Positions 8,563 through 19,015 of a stretch of 64,000 nt of DNA are shown piece by piece. The translations under genes and the position numbers were made by a program. The stretch is from Caballeronia choica (GTDB lineage Bacteria > Pseudomonadota > Gammaproteobacteria > Burkholderiales > Burkholderiaceae). Each line of letters begins with the position of its first letter. Position 1 is the first letter of the stretch. The notes under the pieces are model-generated. The model was not told the origin of the DNA. It ran no database searches and was given only the letters and a program-made list of their open reading frames with translations. Location: the NCBI RefSeq assembly GCF_001544535.1, contig NZ_FCON02000028.1, positions 1 through 64,000 on the forward strand, read 5' to 3'.

Positions 8563-8666
8563 CGAGTCGTCAATCGTCGAGTACAGGCAAATCGTCTCGT
8601 GGCGGCAATCTTACCGCGCGTACGAACGGTCCGGGACGTAAGACGGCCGCACCGGGCGGTCATTTA

Positions 8667-9443
8667 TTATTCTATTTTTGATGTGCGTCTGGCTTTGCCG
8701 CGTCCGGCTCCAGAAATTCGCTTCGCTTTCACCTGCGTCGATGGGGATCCCGCTGCAGCGGCGCACGGCTCTAGCGAGGCCACGAGCGCCTCACTGGCTT
8801 CCAGCTTGCTGCGCGCCGCAGCTAATTCGCTGAGTAGATTTTCCCGTTCAGCTTGCAGCTTTATTAATTCGGCCTCTTTTTTTGCTGTTGTCTCCTTGTG
8901 CTGCTCGATGACGCAGGTCTTGTCAGCCAGTTCGGCACGCAGCGCGCTCATTTCGGTCTGCGACGACTCGCTCGTCTGCTGCATTTTCAACAGCAGGGCT
9001 TCGGCGCGCTTCTGGTCGGCGCGCGCCTCGCTGATCTGTTTCGTCATGCGGTTTTGGTCGCCTTCCATTCGCTGCACGGCCTTGTCCAGTTCCGTCTGAA
9101 ACGACTGGTTGCGCATCGCGGCCGACGCGTGCAGTGCGCCGACTTCCTGTTCGTGCGTCGCACGTAGCGCGTCGAGTTTGGTTTCACCCCGTTCCCGCGC
9201 GTCGGCAAGCTGCTTTTCGAGTGCGGCAATGCGCGCGTGCGCCGGTTCCGCGGCCGCTGCCTGAGCCGCTAGCTGGTGTTCCAGTTCGACGATTCGGGTT
9301 GCGTGTGCTTCCAACTGGGTTTGAAATCGAGCCTGCTCTGCGGCCGCCGCACCCGCACGTTCGGCGTGCTCCCTCCGATCTGCGGCGACGAGCAGGGCAG
9401 CGGCTTCGCGGGGACTTAACCGGGTATTGCTGACACGGCTCAT
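8667..9443 (-). CDS. long coiled-coil protein (KfrA-like)
   Basis: 258 aa, almost entirely heptad-repeat coiled coil from ~25 to ~225 (for example ELEHQLAAQAAAAEPAHARI and KLQAERENLLSELAAARSKL), ending in a Lys/Arg-rich tail. This is the build of plasmid KfrA/alpha-helical DNA-binding proteins, but the N-terminal KfrA DNA-binding domain is not obvious, so the name is tentative. The first 20 residues (LSPREAAALLVAADRREHAE) may be a small helical cap. No ribosome site stands out. Confidence 0.7.
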   Translation of the reverse strand: MSRVSNTRLSPREAAALLVAADRREHAERAGAAAAEQARFQTQLEAHATRIVELEHQLAAQAAAAEPAHARIAALEKQLADARERGETKLDALRATHEQEVGALHASAAMRNQSFQTELDKAVQRMEGDQNRMTKQISEARADQKRAEALLLKMQQTSESSQTEMSALRAELADKTCVIEQHKETTAKKEAELIKLQAERENLLSELAAARSKLEASEALVASLEPCAAAAGSPSTQVKAKRISGAGRGKARRTSKIE

Positions 9444-10246
9444 GGCGGCTTCGTTCGGGAGGTCGGTGGGAGGGAGCAGCTATCTAATTGTATAGCGGGC
9501 TTCGGGGACGGTTGACGTTCGGTAATTCTACTAGCCGTGTTCACGGATTACGCTAACGAAGAAAGTGCCGGCGCGCGCTCACAACCGTACGGGAAGGGCG
9601 GAACAAGTGCGCGAGCAGGGTTTTAGACCGATCCGTCCGATCAAGAAGGGCGGCGAGCCTTTCATCGACTATCAGTTGCAAACCGACGGGCGCCGCAGAG
9701 TAGCGACCAACCGCACCTATGCCAGTCGTTGCGGTTCGGTCGACTGTCAAGAAACAATGCGGGCCGCATCTTCGACTTGACGTGCGAAGTTGTTAGTTCG
9801 AACTGTTTGCTGCAGGGAATGAATGCCGACCAGCCGCAAGACACCGCAAGGACAGCGAATGCCACGGCGCGCGCCGGGATGTCGAACGTTCGTCCTGCTC
9901 CCGCCTGAGTTAGTCGCGAGCGGTAAGTCGGTCCTTCAGCGCTGTTCAACGCCATAATCGAATTGTCCGTCAATCGTACCCCGTGCGGTCGAAAAGTCGC
10001 TTATTGACGGGTTGGGGTCCGATCGCGTCCCCGAGGATGCGGATTTCCGATGCTTCGAACCCACTGGACATTTTGCGAGGCGAGTGCGAGGATCACTGCT
10101 CGCACCCAGAAGTAAAGCGTGCTTATTTTCTGCATCGGGTGGGGCAATCAATGAGGTGTCTGACTCGACGCTTGCCTGCGTCACTGTAGCCGGCGTATGG
10201 GGCCGGCAGGAACGTAGAGTACCGAGACTCGGTCTGGGAGCATGAG
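9444..10246. other. long stretch without a confident gene
   Basis: About 800 bases. Overlapping frames at 9553-9780 on both strands (plus frame with EQVREQGFRPIRPIKKGGEP) have some protein-like character, but no domain, no ribosome site and no clear preference between strands. Nothing was recognised in 9780-10246 besides the promoter space of the next gene. Confidence 0.35.
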
Positions 10247-10702
10247 ATGACAAGCCGTGCTGCCGAGGCTAGTTCTGCCCAATTCGCGCTGTGGCAGCGC
10301 AAAACGGTTAAAGCCACAAAGGATGCGCGGCGAGTCCTCGTTGCCCATCCCGATCCATCCGTCGGCGAGTCCCTCGTGGTGTTGCTATGCCTGAAGGCGT
10401 TTCAGGCGAAACACGCCATCGACGTTGCCGCGACCCGTTCAATCCTTGACCAATGGCGCCCGTACGCAATCTTTCTCGATACGCGTATTGGTGGCCTCGA
10501 CGATGATGCATTCGTACGCGAGATAGATTTGCTCAAGGGAAACGAGCATGGACTGCTCATTGCGATGAGCAGTTTCATGCCGGAAGAGTCGGTTGAACGC
10601 TTAAAGGAAGTCGGCTTTGATGGACACTGCCGCCGTCCCTGCCCGATGTGGCAGATGGCGGACCTCTTAGAGGGATTTTTCTCTTGCGATCTCGAACGCT
10701 GA
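10247..10702 (+). CDS. stand-alone receiver-like protein
   Basis: 151 aa. After ~27 residues, RRVLVAHPDPSVGESLVVLL starts a response-regulator receiver fold. The phospho-acceptor position is Asp in AIFLDTRIG and the helix-5 region is FDGHCRRPCPMWQMADLLEG. The conserved Lys of beta-5 is replaced (CRRPCP), the Thr/Ser position is in AMSSF, and the first acidic pair is reduced to one Asp. It may therefore be an atypical receiver that signals without normal phosphorylation. It has no output domain and no kinase adjoins directly; a KaiC/kinase module lies 1 kb downstream. Confidence 0.7.
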   Translation: MTSRAAEASSAQFALWQRKTVKATKDARRVLVAHPDPSVGESLVVLLCLKAFQAKHAIDVAATRSILDQWRPYAIFLDTRIGGLDDDAFVREIDLLKGNEHGLLIAMSSFMPEESVERLKEVGFDGHCRRPCPMWQMADLLEGFFSCDLER

Positions 10703-11027
10703 TAGCAATGCGACTTACATTTGTGAGGCATTAGCGAGAAGACAGCACATCTGACGACGCAGCGGCTTTCTCCGCGCTGCAGCGATCTCGACAGAATTCA
10801 AAAAATTGATTTCTGGATTCGGGTCTTCTCATTGGATTGCCCCAAGACGTGCGCGCTGAACCTGATCTAGAGGCCTACCGTTCGGAAATCAACGTCAGCG
10901 CCGCACTGGACATAGATTGGATACAGGGGGTTTCCTTGAGATATGTAGCGGCGGGTGTGCAATTAGGAATACAAGCCTTGTACGAGATTTCATCTGAGCA
11001 GGCGGACGCCTATCGCCAATTGCTGCG
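10703..11027. other. possible 64-aa frame only
   Basis: Contains a plus-strand frame 10837-11031 (TTG or GTG 10849 start) ending GIQALYEISSEQADAYRQLL. The C-terminal half is protein-like. There is no clear ribosome site and I do not recognise it. It overlaps the end of the next minus-strand gene by 4 bp. Confidence 0.3.
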
Positions 11028-11327
11028 CTAAGTGCTTTGGCGTTTAGCTCGTCTACGCGCACGCAGCCCCGCCGGCTGCAACGTGTCGACGGCAATGGTC
11101 GACCGATCAGCATTATGGTCGATCCACGCGACCCCGCAGTTCAGGGCGAAGACGACTGCTTGATCGGGGGTTTCGAAACCAATTAGGCTGGCATCCACCA
11201 ATTCGCAGATCCCCCTAACTTTGTCGAACGTCGACGGGAATTTGTCAACGTACGCATCTGCGAAATATGCACCGTGGCCCTCACGCGCGGTTGCGTCGAT
11301 ATGGTGCAACTTATAGTCGTAGCGCAT
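11028..11327 (-). CDS. hypothetical protein
   Basis: 99 aa starting MRYDYKLHHIDATAREGHGA with GGAG 6 nt before the ATG. The middle, VRGICELVDASLIGFETPDQ then AVVFALNCGVAWIDHN, resembles small Burkholderiales proteins with a beta-alpha fold that precede or follow stress genes. I cannot name the family with confidence. The last 12 residues are Arg/Lys-rich. It is divergent from the KaiC-like gene. Confidence 0.6.
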   Translation of the reverse strand: MRYDYKLHHIDATAREGHGAYFADAYVDKFPSTFDKVRGICELVDASLIGFETPDQAVVFALNCGVAWIDHNADRSTIAVDTLQPAGLRARRRAKRQST

Positions 11328-11634
11328 TGCACTTCTCCGCGTGGTGCGTCATAGAAAAATAATGCACTTGAATGGCGGGACGAGTCACGCCCTGTAAGCT
11401 GAACTTTCAGCGTTGCATGGGTCGGCAATTTTGTCTGTACGGTACCGGGCGACTTTCGGGCGACTTCAGCGTCGCAGCGCGCCGCGTCGACCGGGCGTCG
11501 TCCGCAGAACAAGTTCCGAAATCGGATCTTGGTCGAGTGTTACTGTGGCCCGGTTATTGCGACACGCCGGTCGCAAGTCCTCGACTCTCCGAGCGCTCAC
11601 AGCCAGATCGGTCATTCTCACCTACTCGACAGCC
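11328..11634. other. divergent intergenic region
   Basis: Roughly 300 bases separating the small minus-strand gene from the kaiC-like gene. It should hold promoters for both, but no convincing -35/-10 pair or operator was picked out. Confidence 0.3.
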
Positions 11635-13152
11635 ATGGCAGAAAACATAGAAGAGGCCGTGCCAATGCGCCTCGCCTCAGGAGTCGACGGCGTCGACGAC
11701 ATCCTCGGCGGCGGACTTACTCCGCGCCGAATGTATCTCATAGAGGGTGCGCCTGGCGCGGGCAAAACTACGTTTGCCTTGCAGTTTTTACTCAAGGGCG
11801 CTGAAGTGGGTGAGGCCGGGCTCTACGTTACATTGTCGGAGACCAAGTCTGAACTTGTTGCCGTCGCGGCCAGTCACGGATGGGACGTCAGCAGGCTTAC
11901 GATCATCGAGCTTTTATCCGACGAGGGGCTCGATCCGCGATACGAACAAACGGTACTGCACCCGGCGGAAGTGGAGTTGGGCGAAACGGTGAGGGATGTC
12001 ATCGAGAAGGTGGACGAGCTCAAACCGGCGCGGCTGGTCTTCGACAGTTTGTCTGAACTGCGTCTGCTTTCTCAGAATCCGCTTCGCTACCGAAGACAGA
12101 TTCTCGCTTTGAAACGTTACTTTGCCACGCGCGCCTGCACAGTCGTGCTCCTGGATGACAACACCTCGGAGCCTGGCGATCTTCAGTTGCACAGCATCGC
12201 GCATGGTGTGGTAAGTCTGGATAACCTCGCGCACGACTACGGAGGAGAACGTCGCCGTTTGCGAATCGCGAAGATGCGTGGCATCAAGTTTCGCGAGGGA
12301 TACCACGACATGACACTTGATACGGGTGGCATCAAGGTCTACCCGCGGCTGGTGGCCGCGGAGCATCACAGCGACTTCTCAGGGCACGCGCGCAGTACGG
12401 GAACGGAGGGCCTCGACGAGCTGCTCGGGGGAGGGCTGGTGCCCGGCACCAATGCGCTGATGATCGGTCCGTCTGGGGTCGGCAAGACGACTACGGTCGT
12501 GTCGTGCCTGCTGGCCGCGCTGGAACGCGGCGAGCCGTGCGTCTATTACCTTTTTGATGAGACCCTCAACACGCTTCTGCTGCGCTCGGCCAACCTCGGC
12601 ATGGACCTAAGGCCGCACATCGAGAGCGGACTCTTGACGCTTCGCCAGATCGACCCTGCGGAAATATCGCCGGGAGAATTCACCAGCGATGTACGCAACC
12701 GCGTCGAGTATGGAAAGGCGAAGTACGTGGCGATCGATAGTCTCAATGCATTCCTACAGGCTATGCCCGGAGAACGCTATCTCCTCCTTCAAATGCATGA
12801 GCTGCTCGCCTATCTCAATCAACGGGGCGTGGTCACGATGCTGGTTCTCGGGCAGCACGGAATCATCGGTGAAATCGAAAGCGACATTGACGTCAGCTAC
12901 CTGAGCGACGTGGTACTGCTGTTCCGCTACTTCGAGCGTCAGGGCGAAGTCCTGACCGCCGTGACTGCCCTCAAGAGCCGGGCGAATGCGCACGAGCGCT
13001 CCATACGTCAGTTCCGCCTGGGCAACACCGGGCTGGATGTCGGGGAGGCATTGCGCGACTTCGAGGGTATCCTCAGTGGCTTGCCTGCATACAAGGGCAC
13101 CACCGCCATGCTCGCGACGGCAGGTGGCGCCTCCGACACTGCTGAACAGTAA
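11635..13152 (+). CDS. KaiC-like double-domain RecA-fold ATPase
   Basis: 505 aa with two KaiC/RecA-type ATPase domains. Domain 1 has Walker A GAPGAGKTT (residues 38-46) and the LSET segment; domain 2 has GPSGVGKTT (278-286) and FDET. Both open with the KaiC motif SGVDGVDDILGGGL / STGTEGLDELLGGGL. KaiC is the cyanobacterial clock ATPase; homologues without KaiA in other bacteria are linked to stress responses and often pair with histidine kinases. No kaiB is seen here. Start MAENIEEAVPMRLAS fits domain 1; the open frame upstream is Arg-rich noise. Only 4 bp separate it from the kinase gene, so the two are one operon. Confidence 0.9.
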   Translation: MAENIEEAVPMRLASGVDGVDDILGGGLTPRRMYLIEGAPGAGKTTFALQFLLKGAEVGEAGLYVTLSETKSELVAVAASHGWDVSRLTIIELLSDEGLDPRYEQTVLHPAEVELGETVRDVIEKVDELKPARLVFDSLSELRLLSQNPLRYRRQILALKRYFATRACTVVLLDDNTSEPGDLQLHSIAHGVVSLDNLAHDYGGERRRLRIAKMRGIKFREGYHDMTLDTGGIKVYPRLVAAEHHSDFSGHARSTGTEGLDELLGGGLVPGTNALMIGPSGVGKTTTVVSCLLAALERGEPCVYYLFDETLNTLLLRSANLGMDLRPHIESGLLTLRQIDPAEISPGEFTSDVRNRVEYGKAKYVAIDSLNAFLQAMPGERYLLLQMHELLAYLNQRGVVTMLVLGQHGIIGEIESDIDVSYLSDVVLLFRYFERQGEVLTAVTALKSRANAHERSIRQFRLGNTGLDVGEALRDFEGILSGLPAYKGTTAMLATAGGASDTAEQ

Positions 13153-13156
13153 AGCC

Positions 13157-14836
13157 ATGGAGCACCGCGTTCTTATATTGGCGCCGTTCGGCCGCGACGC
13201 TGACGTAATTGCGGACGTACTTGCGGCGGACGGCCGTCAATGCCTTGCTTGCCTCGATTCGCAGGTGCTCGCGACGGAGCTGGCTAAGGGCGCTGGGACC
13301 GCGATCGTTACCGAGGAGGCGTTGTTGACCGACGACGCCGTCAATCTATTCGCCTGGCTGAGACAGCAACCCGTCTGGTCCGACTTCCAGATTACCCTGC
13401 TGGCTGGAAAGAGAGTCGAACGACGTTCTGCACGAAGCATACAGGTGCTTGAAGAGCTTGGTAACGTCGTAGTCCTCGAACGACCGCTCAATTCGGAGAC
13501 GCTGCGTCGAGCGGTCGCATCGTCACTTCGCGCACGAGCCAGGCAGTACGATTCGCGCGGACACCTCGCCGAGTCGCATCAACATCTGGTGGAACGTACG
13601 AAGGCCCAAGAGGCGCTTGAGCGTCTCAACGATTCGCTCGAAAGCCGGATTGCCGAAAGGACGGAGGAACTTGCATCCGCTAACAACCGGCTGATGAGGG
13701 AAATCCACGAGCGCGCAAAGGTACAGGCGGTACTGGTCCAATCGCAGAAGATGGAGGCCCTCGGGCAGTTGACGGGCGGCATCGCGCATGACTTCAACAA
13801 TCTGCTGAATGTCATTATGGCCAACGCCGAGCTCATCGCGCGCATAAGCGGCGATGAACGCATCCGCAGTATGGCCGCAACCACCAAGCGAGCGACCGAG
13901 CGGGGTGCGAAGCTCACCGGGCAGCTCCTGACCTTCTCCCGAACCAGCAATCTCAATCTGAGATCGATAAACGTCATAACGTTGCTTCAGGGGATGCACG
14001 ACATCATTTCCATTTCCCTGGGCTCGTCGATTAAGTACACCACCGTCTTCGAAGGTGATGAACTGTGGACTCGGGCGGATGCCAACCAGCTCGAGTTGGC
14101 CGTTTTAAACCTGGCTATCAATGCGCGAGACGCGATGCCCAGCGGCGGCAGACTGACCATCCGAGCGGGAGCGCGGCTGGCGCCTGACGAAACCTTTACC
14201 TCGGACCGGTATGTTGTAGTAGAGGTGTGCGATTCCGGCTCTGGAATTCCGGCGAGCGTGATTGCGCGAGTTTTCGATCCCTTCTTCACAACCAAACCTG
14301 TCGGGAAGGGGACGGGGCTTGGCCTAAGCCAAGTGTATGGAATCGCCCGGCAGGCCGGGGGTACGGCTCGCATCGAAAGCGAGCAGGGCAAGGGCACGAC
14401 GGTTGAACTATGGCTTCCGCTCGGGGCGAAAGACATGTCAGAGATGAAGGCCGCCGCCGATCCGGAGCGGAGTGCGGCGGGCGTCAAGCGTATTCTGGTT
14501 GTTGAGGACGACGAGGATGTGCGCACCATGCTCGTTGAATGCCTGAAGACGCTGGGATATATAGCTACCGAGGCCCCAGACGGTCCAAGCGGTCTGGGGC
14601 GGCTCGCGCATGACGATCCCGATTTGCTGATGGTCGACTTCGCGATGCCAGGCATGAACGGGATGGAGGTGATTGCGCAGGCTCGAAAGCTGCGAGCCGA
14701 TCTCCCGGTGATTCTCGCTACCGGTTACGCGGATGTCGATATTTCGAAGCTGGCCGAAAAGGGCTTTACTATCCTGCGTAAGCCGTTTCAGCTCGATGAT
14801 CTGGCGCGAGCTGTCCGCCTCGGCCTCAGCAACTGA
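13157..14836 (+). CDS. soluble hybrid histidine kinase paired with KaiC-like ATPase
   Basis: 559 aa, no membrane segment. Residues 1-125 form a degenerate receiver-like fold; 140-195 is a coiled coil (ERTKAQEALERLNDSLESRI); HisKA with the phospho-His at 211 (GGIAHDFNNLL); HATPase_c with N-box LNLAINARDAMPSGG and G-box GKGTGLGLSQVYGI; then a C-terminal receiver (~450-555) with acceptor Asp494 in LMVDFAMPG and Lys in ILRKPF. The HDFNNLL-type kinase plus C-terminal receiver is a common layout. Direct coupling to the kaiC-like gene implies the ATPase feeds the kinase, like KaiC with SasA, but no DNA-binding regulator is in the operon. Confidence 0.9.
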   Translation: MEHRVLILAPFGRDADVIADVLAADGRQCLACLDSQVLATELAKGAGTAIVTEEALLTDDAVNLFAWLRQQPVWSDFQITLLAGKRVERRSARSIQVLEELGNVVVLERPLNSETLRRAVASSLRARARQYDSRGHLAESHQHLVERTKAQEALERLNDSLESRIAERTEELASANNRLMREIHERAKVQAVLVQSQKMEALGQLTGGIAHDFNNLLNVIMANAELIARISGDERIRSMAATTKRATERGAKLTGQLLTFSRTSNLNLRSINVITLLQGMHDIISISLGSSIKYTTVFEGDELWTRADANQLELAVLNLAINARDAMPSGGRLTIRAGARLAPDETFTSDRYVVVEVCDSGSGIPASVIARVFDPFFTTKPVGKGTGLGLSQVYGIARQAGGTARIESEQGKGTTVELWLPLGAKDMSEMKAAADPERSAAGVKRILVVEDDEDVRTMLVECLKTLGYIATEAPDGPSGLGRLAHDDPDLLMVDFAMPGMNGMEVIAQARKLRADLPVILATGYADVDISKLAEKGFTILRKPFQLDDLARAVRLGLSN

Positions 14837-14965
14837 TTCAGCCAACCGTATCTGTGCAGACTGTCATGGGGACGCCAGAACACGGTTTCTCTTGACATCG
14901 TTGCCACGGCAAACTTCCCATGCTGCCTGACTCGCATGCGCGAGCGGCCCAAGAACTTCCAAATG

Positions 14966-14999
14966 AAAAACGGCCCGGGCGCAGTTGCACTCGGGCCGT
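14966..14999 (-). terminator. rho-independent terminator of the uvrA-like gene
   Basis: Perfect 8-bp stem arms at 14970-14977 (ACGGCCCG) and 14992-14999 with a 14-base loop. Read on the minus strand, the hairpin is followed at once by five T. It sits ~90 bp beyond the stop of the minus-strand uvrA-like gene and 130 bp beyond the plus-strand kinase. Confidence 0.75.
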
Positions 15000-15089
15000 C
15001 AAATCCAGACCTTTTTCCGCTACACCTTTCGATACCTGAAGAAGGACCTTAACTGAACGGCAGTACGGCTTCGGCCGCTGTTTTCACGT

Positions 15090-17741
15090 TTACGACAAAC
15101 GATCGCGCACATAAGCGGCCGTGCGGCTTTCCGCCACTTTCGCAACTTCACGAGGCGGGCCGCACGCAACCGTCCTTCCGCCGTCGTCGCCCGCGCCCGG
15201 TCCGATGTCGATCAGCCAGTCGCTGTGCGCCGCGACACGCATGTCATGCTCGACGACGATCACCGTGTTGCCCGCGTCGACGAGTCCCTGCAACTGGGTC
15301 ATCAGCCGGTCGACGTCGGCGGGGTGGAGGCCTGTCGTCGGCTCGTCGAGGATGTAGAGCGAGTCGCCGCGTTGCGCGCGCTGCAGTTCGGTCGCGAGCT
15401 TGATGCGCTGCGCCTCGCCGCCCGATAGCTCCGTCGCGGGCTGGCCGAGCCGCAAATAACCGAGGCCGATGTCCTGCAGCACTTGCAGCGCGCGCATGAC
15501 CTGCGCTTCGTCGGCGAAGAAGTCGCAGGCGGCGTCGACCGTCAATCCCAGCACCTGCGCGATGTTCTTGCCGCGCCATTCGATTTCGAGCGTCGGCGCG
15601 TTGTAGCGCGTGCCGTGGCAGGTGGAGCAGGGCGCGTACACGCTCGGCAGGAACAGCAGTTCGACGCTGACGAACCCTTCGCCTTCGCACGTCGGGCAGC
15701 GGCCTTTCGCGACGTTGAACGAGAAGCGGCCCGCGTCGTAGCGGCGCTTGCGGGCGGCCGGCGTCTCGGCGAAGAGTCTGCGCACGTGATCGAAGAGGCC
15801 GGTGTAGGTCGCGAGATTCGAGCGCGGCGTGCGGCCGATCGGCTTCTGGTCGACGCGCACGAGCCGCCGGATCGCCTCCATTCCTTCGACGATGTCGCCG
15901 CCCGTCGGCTGTGTATCGGCGGCGAGGAGCGGGTCGAGTTCTTCGTCGGCGTCGGGTGTGATCGTGCGGCCGAGGCGTCCCGCGACGAGCTCCGGCAGCG
16001 CCTGACTGACGAGGCTCGATTTGCCCGAGCCCGATACGCCGGTCACGCTCGTGAAGCAGCCGAGCGGAAACGCGGCATCGAGTTTGTGCAGATTGTTCCG
16101 CGTGATTTTCGCGAGCCGCAACCAGCCCGAAGGCGTGCGCGGAGTGTTCGCGGCACGCTTGTGGGTGCCGAAGAGATGCTCGCGCGTCTGCGACGCTTCG
16201 ACCTTCGCGAGCCCCGCCGGCGGCCCGCTGTACACCACGTGACCGCCTGCTTCGCCCGCGGCCGGGCCGACATCGACGAGCCAGTCCGCGCGTCGCATCA
16301 TGTTCAGATCGTGCTCGACGACGAAAAGCGAATTGCCCGCCGCCTTCAGCCGCTCGAGCGCCGTGAAAAGCGCTTCGCCATCGGCGGGATGTAGCCCTGC
16401 GGAGGGCTCGTCGAGCACGTACACGACGCCGAACAACTGCGATGCGAGCTGCGTGGCCAGGCGCAGGCGCTGCAATTCGCCCGACGAAAGCGTAGGCGTC
16501 GCGCGGTCGAGCGCGAGGTAGCCGAGGCCGAGGTCGATCAGCGTCGTCAGGCGCTCGAGCAATTCCTCCGCGATGCGCTGCGCTGCGACGCGCTTCTCGT
16601 CCGACATGTTCGGCGTACGCCGCACGTTCGGCGCCGCCTTGTGCGCGGAGCCGCCCGCTGCGACGCGCTTCTCGCTCGCTTCGCGCATCGCCTGCTTGCC
16701 GAGGATCGCTCTGTCGCCGTCGATGCCGTGGGTGTGCGCGGGCAGTTCGCCGCGCGCGATCGGGCCGAGCAGGCCGGCGAGGCGCGCGAGCGGCATCTGC
16801 GAGAACGCGGCGATGTCGAGTCCTGCGAACGTCACGGACAACGCCTCGCGCTTCAATCGCTTGCCGTGACACGCCGGGCACTCGCTGCCGATCATATAGC
16901 GCGACACGCGTTTCTTCATCAACGCGCTTTGCGTATTCGCGAACGTGTGCAGCACATAGCGGCGCGCGCCGGTGAACGTGCCCTGATAGCTCGGCTCCAT
17001 CTTGCGCTTGAGCGCAAGCCGCGTTTCCTCGGGCGTGAAGCCGGCGTAGACGGGCACCGTGGGCGTATCGTCGGTGAAAAGGATCCAGTCGCGGTCCTTT
17101 TTCGGCAGATCGCGCCATGGAACATCTACGTCGTAGCCGAGCGTGACGAGGATGTCGCGCAGATTCTGCCCGTGCCACGCGGGCGGCCACGCGGCGATCG
17201 CGCGCTCGCGAATTGTGAGCTTATCGTCGGGGACCATCGACTTTTCGGTGACTTCGTACACGCGTCCGAGCCCGTGGCACGTCGGGCATGCGCCCTGGAC
17301 CGTGTTCGGCGAGAAGTCCTCGGCGTAGAGCATCGGCTGCTTCGGCGGATAGCTGCCGGTGCGCGAGTACAGCATGCGCACCAGGCTAGAAAGCGTCGTG
17401 ACGCTTCCCACCGACGAGCGCGCGCTCGGCGTGCCGCGCTGCTGCTGAAGCGCGACGGCGGGCGGCAGTCCTTCGATCGAATCGAATTCGGGCACGCCGA
17501 CCTGTTCGATCAGCCGGCGCGCGTAAGGCGCGACCGACTCGAAGTAGCGCCGCTGCGCCTCGGCGTAGAGCGTGCCGAACGCGAGCGACGACTTGCCGGA
17601 GCCGGACACGCCGGTGAATGCGACGAACGCATTGCGCGGAATGTCGACGTCGATGTTCTTGAGGTTGTGTTCGCGTGCGCCGCGCACGCGCACGAAACCA
17701 TCGCGCGCGGTTTCGGGGGAGTGTTTCGGACGGGAGTTCAT
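15090..17741 (-). CDS. UvrA-like ABC excinuclease ATPase (UvrA2 type)
   Basis: 883 aa with the tandem ABC ATPase and zinc-finger plan of UvrA. Walker A occurs twice ([38 protein letters not shown]), signatures are [12 protein letters not shown] and [12 protein letters not shown], and CxxC pairs lie in [23 protein letters not shown] and CSTCHGT. The stretch after the first Walker A is shorter than in the ~940-aa housekeeping UvrA, as in class 2 UvrA proteins, which are thought to lack the UvrB-binding part and are linked to drug or stress tolerance. An odd Lys/Arg-rich insert lies near residue 375-395 ([20 protein letters not shown]). ATG 17741 was chosen over a TTG six codons upstream. Confidence 0.88.
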   Translation of the reverse strand: MNSRPKHSPETARDGFVRVRGAREHNLKNIDVDIPRNAFVAFTGVSGSGKSSLAFGTLYAEAQRRYFESVAPYARRLIEQVGVPEFDSIEGLPPAVALQQQRGTPSARSSVGSVTTLSSLVRMLYSRTGSYPPKQPMLYAEDFSPNTVQGACPTCHGLGRVYEVTEKSMVPDDKLTIRERAIAAWPPAWHGQNLRDILVTLGYDVDVPWRDLPKKDRDWILFTDDTPTVPVYAGFTPEETRLALKRKMEPSYQGTFTGARRYVLHTFANTQSALMKKRVSRYMIGSECPACHGKRLKREALSVTFAGLDIAAFSQMPLARLAGLLGPIARGELPAHTHGIDGDRAILGKQAMREASEKRVAAGGSAHKAAPNVRRTPNMSDEKRVAAQRIAEELLERLTTLIDLGLGYLALDRATPTLSSGELQRLRLATQLASQLFGVVYVLDEPSAGLHPADGEALFTALERLKAAGNSLFVVEHDLNMMRRADWLVDVGPAAGEAGGHVVYSGPPAGLAKVEASQTREHLFGTHKRAANTPRTPSGWLRLAKITRNNLHKLDAAFPLGCFTSVTGVSGSGKSSLVSQALPELVAGRLGRTITPDADEELDPLLAADTQPTGGDIVEGMEAIRRLVRVDQKPIGRTPRSNLATYTGLFDHVRRLFAETPAARKRRYDAGRFSFNVAKGRCPTCEGEGFVSVELLFLPSVYAPCSTCHGTRYNAPTLEIEWRGKNIAQVLGLTVDAACDFFADEAQVMRALQVLQDIGLGYLRLGQPATELSGGEAQRIKLATELQRAQRGDSLYILDEPTTGLHPADVDRLMTQLQGLVDAGNTVIVVEHDMRVAAHSDWLIDIGPGAGDDGGRTVACGPPREVAKVAESRTAAYVRDRLS

Positions 17742-17771
17742 CCGCTGCGGAGACAGCAATCCGCAGGCCAG

Positions 17772-18074
17772 CTAGCCGGGCAGCTTCGCCGCGAGCACGT
17801 CGACGTGCGCGATTTCGGGCGGCCTGGCAAAAAGGTCCGCGGCTTTCGCCGTCAGCGCCTCGGCGACCTTGCCCGAGAGATGCGCCTGGCGGCCGGCTTC
17901 GTCGGGAAAAGTATCGAAGATGCCGAACGTGGACGGCCCGAGGCGCAGGCCGAACCACGCGATCCTTGCGGGCTCCGCTTCGACGAGCGGCAATCCGCCC
18001 ATCAGAAAGGCTTCTACTTCCTGCTCCTTGCCCGGCTTCGCTTCCAGCCGGACGAACAACGCGGTCTTGACCAT
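17772..18074 (-). CDS. antibiotic-biosynthesis-monooxygenase (ABM) fold protein
   Basis: 100 aa, one ABM/dimeric alpha-beta barrel domain: [36 protein letters not shown] and [11 protein letters not shown]. Proteins of this type include quinol monooxygenases (YgiN) and small stress-related oxygenases; the substrate cannot be told. It reads into the uvrA-like gene 30 bp later, so the two probably form an operon. Confidence 0.88.
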   Translation of the reverse strand: MVKTALFVRLEAKPGKEQEVEAFLMGGLPLVEAEPARIAWFGLRLGPSTFGIFDTFPDEAGRQAHLSGKVAEALTAKAADLFARPPEIAHVDVLAAKLPG

Positions 18075-18570
18075 GACATCGCTCCTGTTGCACGCACTGA
18101 GGTGACGGACAAATGAGTCGCATACCTCAGCTTACGTCGAATTCTAGGCTGCTTAAGGCCGATTCGTCATATGGACGCCGCACCGGGCGAGATCGCGGAG
18201 ATCGCCCGCGTACTTGCCATGAATTCCGTCAGGTCTTGCCCGGGCGCGGCGTGCGGCCACGGCGATTCCCGCGATGCGGATTCCAACCAACCGATCCGGT
18301 GCTCGTGGATTCTCTTGGCGATGTTCGTACCGATTTGGAGAAGTCATGTAGTGACCAAGTTTGCGCTACGCTCGAAATATTGGAAGGTGGTCTTCGAGCC
18401 TGGAAGGCTAGGCGCTCACCGGGCGCGAGCCCGACGTTTTTTTAACGCTCCCGACGGTTTTATTTGGTTCGACTGCAAGCAAAATTGTCGCTACTGCGGT
18501 TCGTCGGCCCGAATTGTCAAGGTATGGGCGGTGACACATTTGATGCGGTCTACGACCGCGCAGGTCGCCG
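18075..18570. other. no recognisable gene
   Basis: About 500 bases between the ABM protein and the host-attachment protein. Two overlapping plus-strand frames (18113-18632) are Arg-rich and have no domain. Nothing else seen. Confidence 0.35.
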
Positions 18571-18927
18571 TCAATGCCTTCGCAGGTGCGCTTGAATTTC
18601 GCGCGCATCGAGGGCCGAGAGATCTTCGTTGATCTCTTCGAAAATCATCTGACGCGTCTCCTCGCTCAGGCGCTCGCGCAGCATCCCGAGAAACTTCGGC
18701 TCCGCGGCAAATCGCAATCGCCGATACCGGTGATGAAGCCGTCGCTGTTCGACATAGTCGGCGACGGTCTTTGCGAATTGTTCGCGATCCTTCTCGCTCA
18801 GCGTCGGTCCAGTAGAGACGACATTGACGAGGTCTTCGATTTCCCGCAATTCTAATTTGAGTCCCGGGGTCTCGAAGATTCGAGCACGGCTGCCGTCGGC
18901 AACGACAACCCAGGTAGTGACAGCCAT
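18571..18927 (-). CDS. host-attachment-family protein (short form)
   Basis: 118 aa starting MAVTTWVVVADGSRARIFET, the conserved N-terminus of the host-attachment protein family (named after a plant-attachment locus of Agrobacterium; a Rossmann/eRF1-like fold). The C-terminal part PKFLGMLRERLSEETRQMIF also matches. The usual ~145-residue member has a longer polar linker after REIEDLVN; here it is cut to NVVSTGPTLSEKDREQ, about 25 residues short, which may be natural. GAGAGG precedes the ATG. The frame is open upstream but that part is not family-like. Confidence 0.75.
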   Translation of the reverse strand: MAVTTWVVVADGSRARIFETPGLKLELREIEDLVNVVSTGPTLSEKDREQFAKTVADYVEQRRLHHRYRRLRFAAEPKFLGMLRERLSEETRQMIFEEINEDLSALDAREIQAHLRRH

Positions 18928-19015
18928 GGTGCGCCTCTCAGCGTGATCGGTCGCCGGCTCGGCGGCCATCGCAAATCGTCGCCTGACGCCAGCGAGCTTG
19001 CCGGTCAACGACAGT

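Noticed and set aside
15244..18116. Very long frames on both strands over the uvrA-like gene (648 and 491 codons)
   Set aside because: Arg/Ala-rich mirror frames of a GC-rich gene; no domains or ribosome sites. The UvrA reading has clear motifs throughout.
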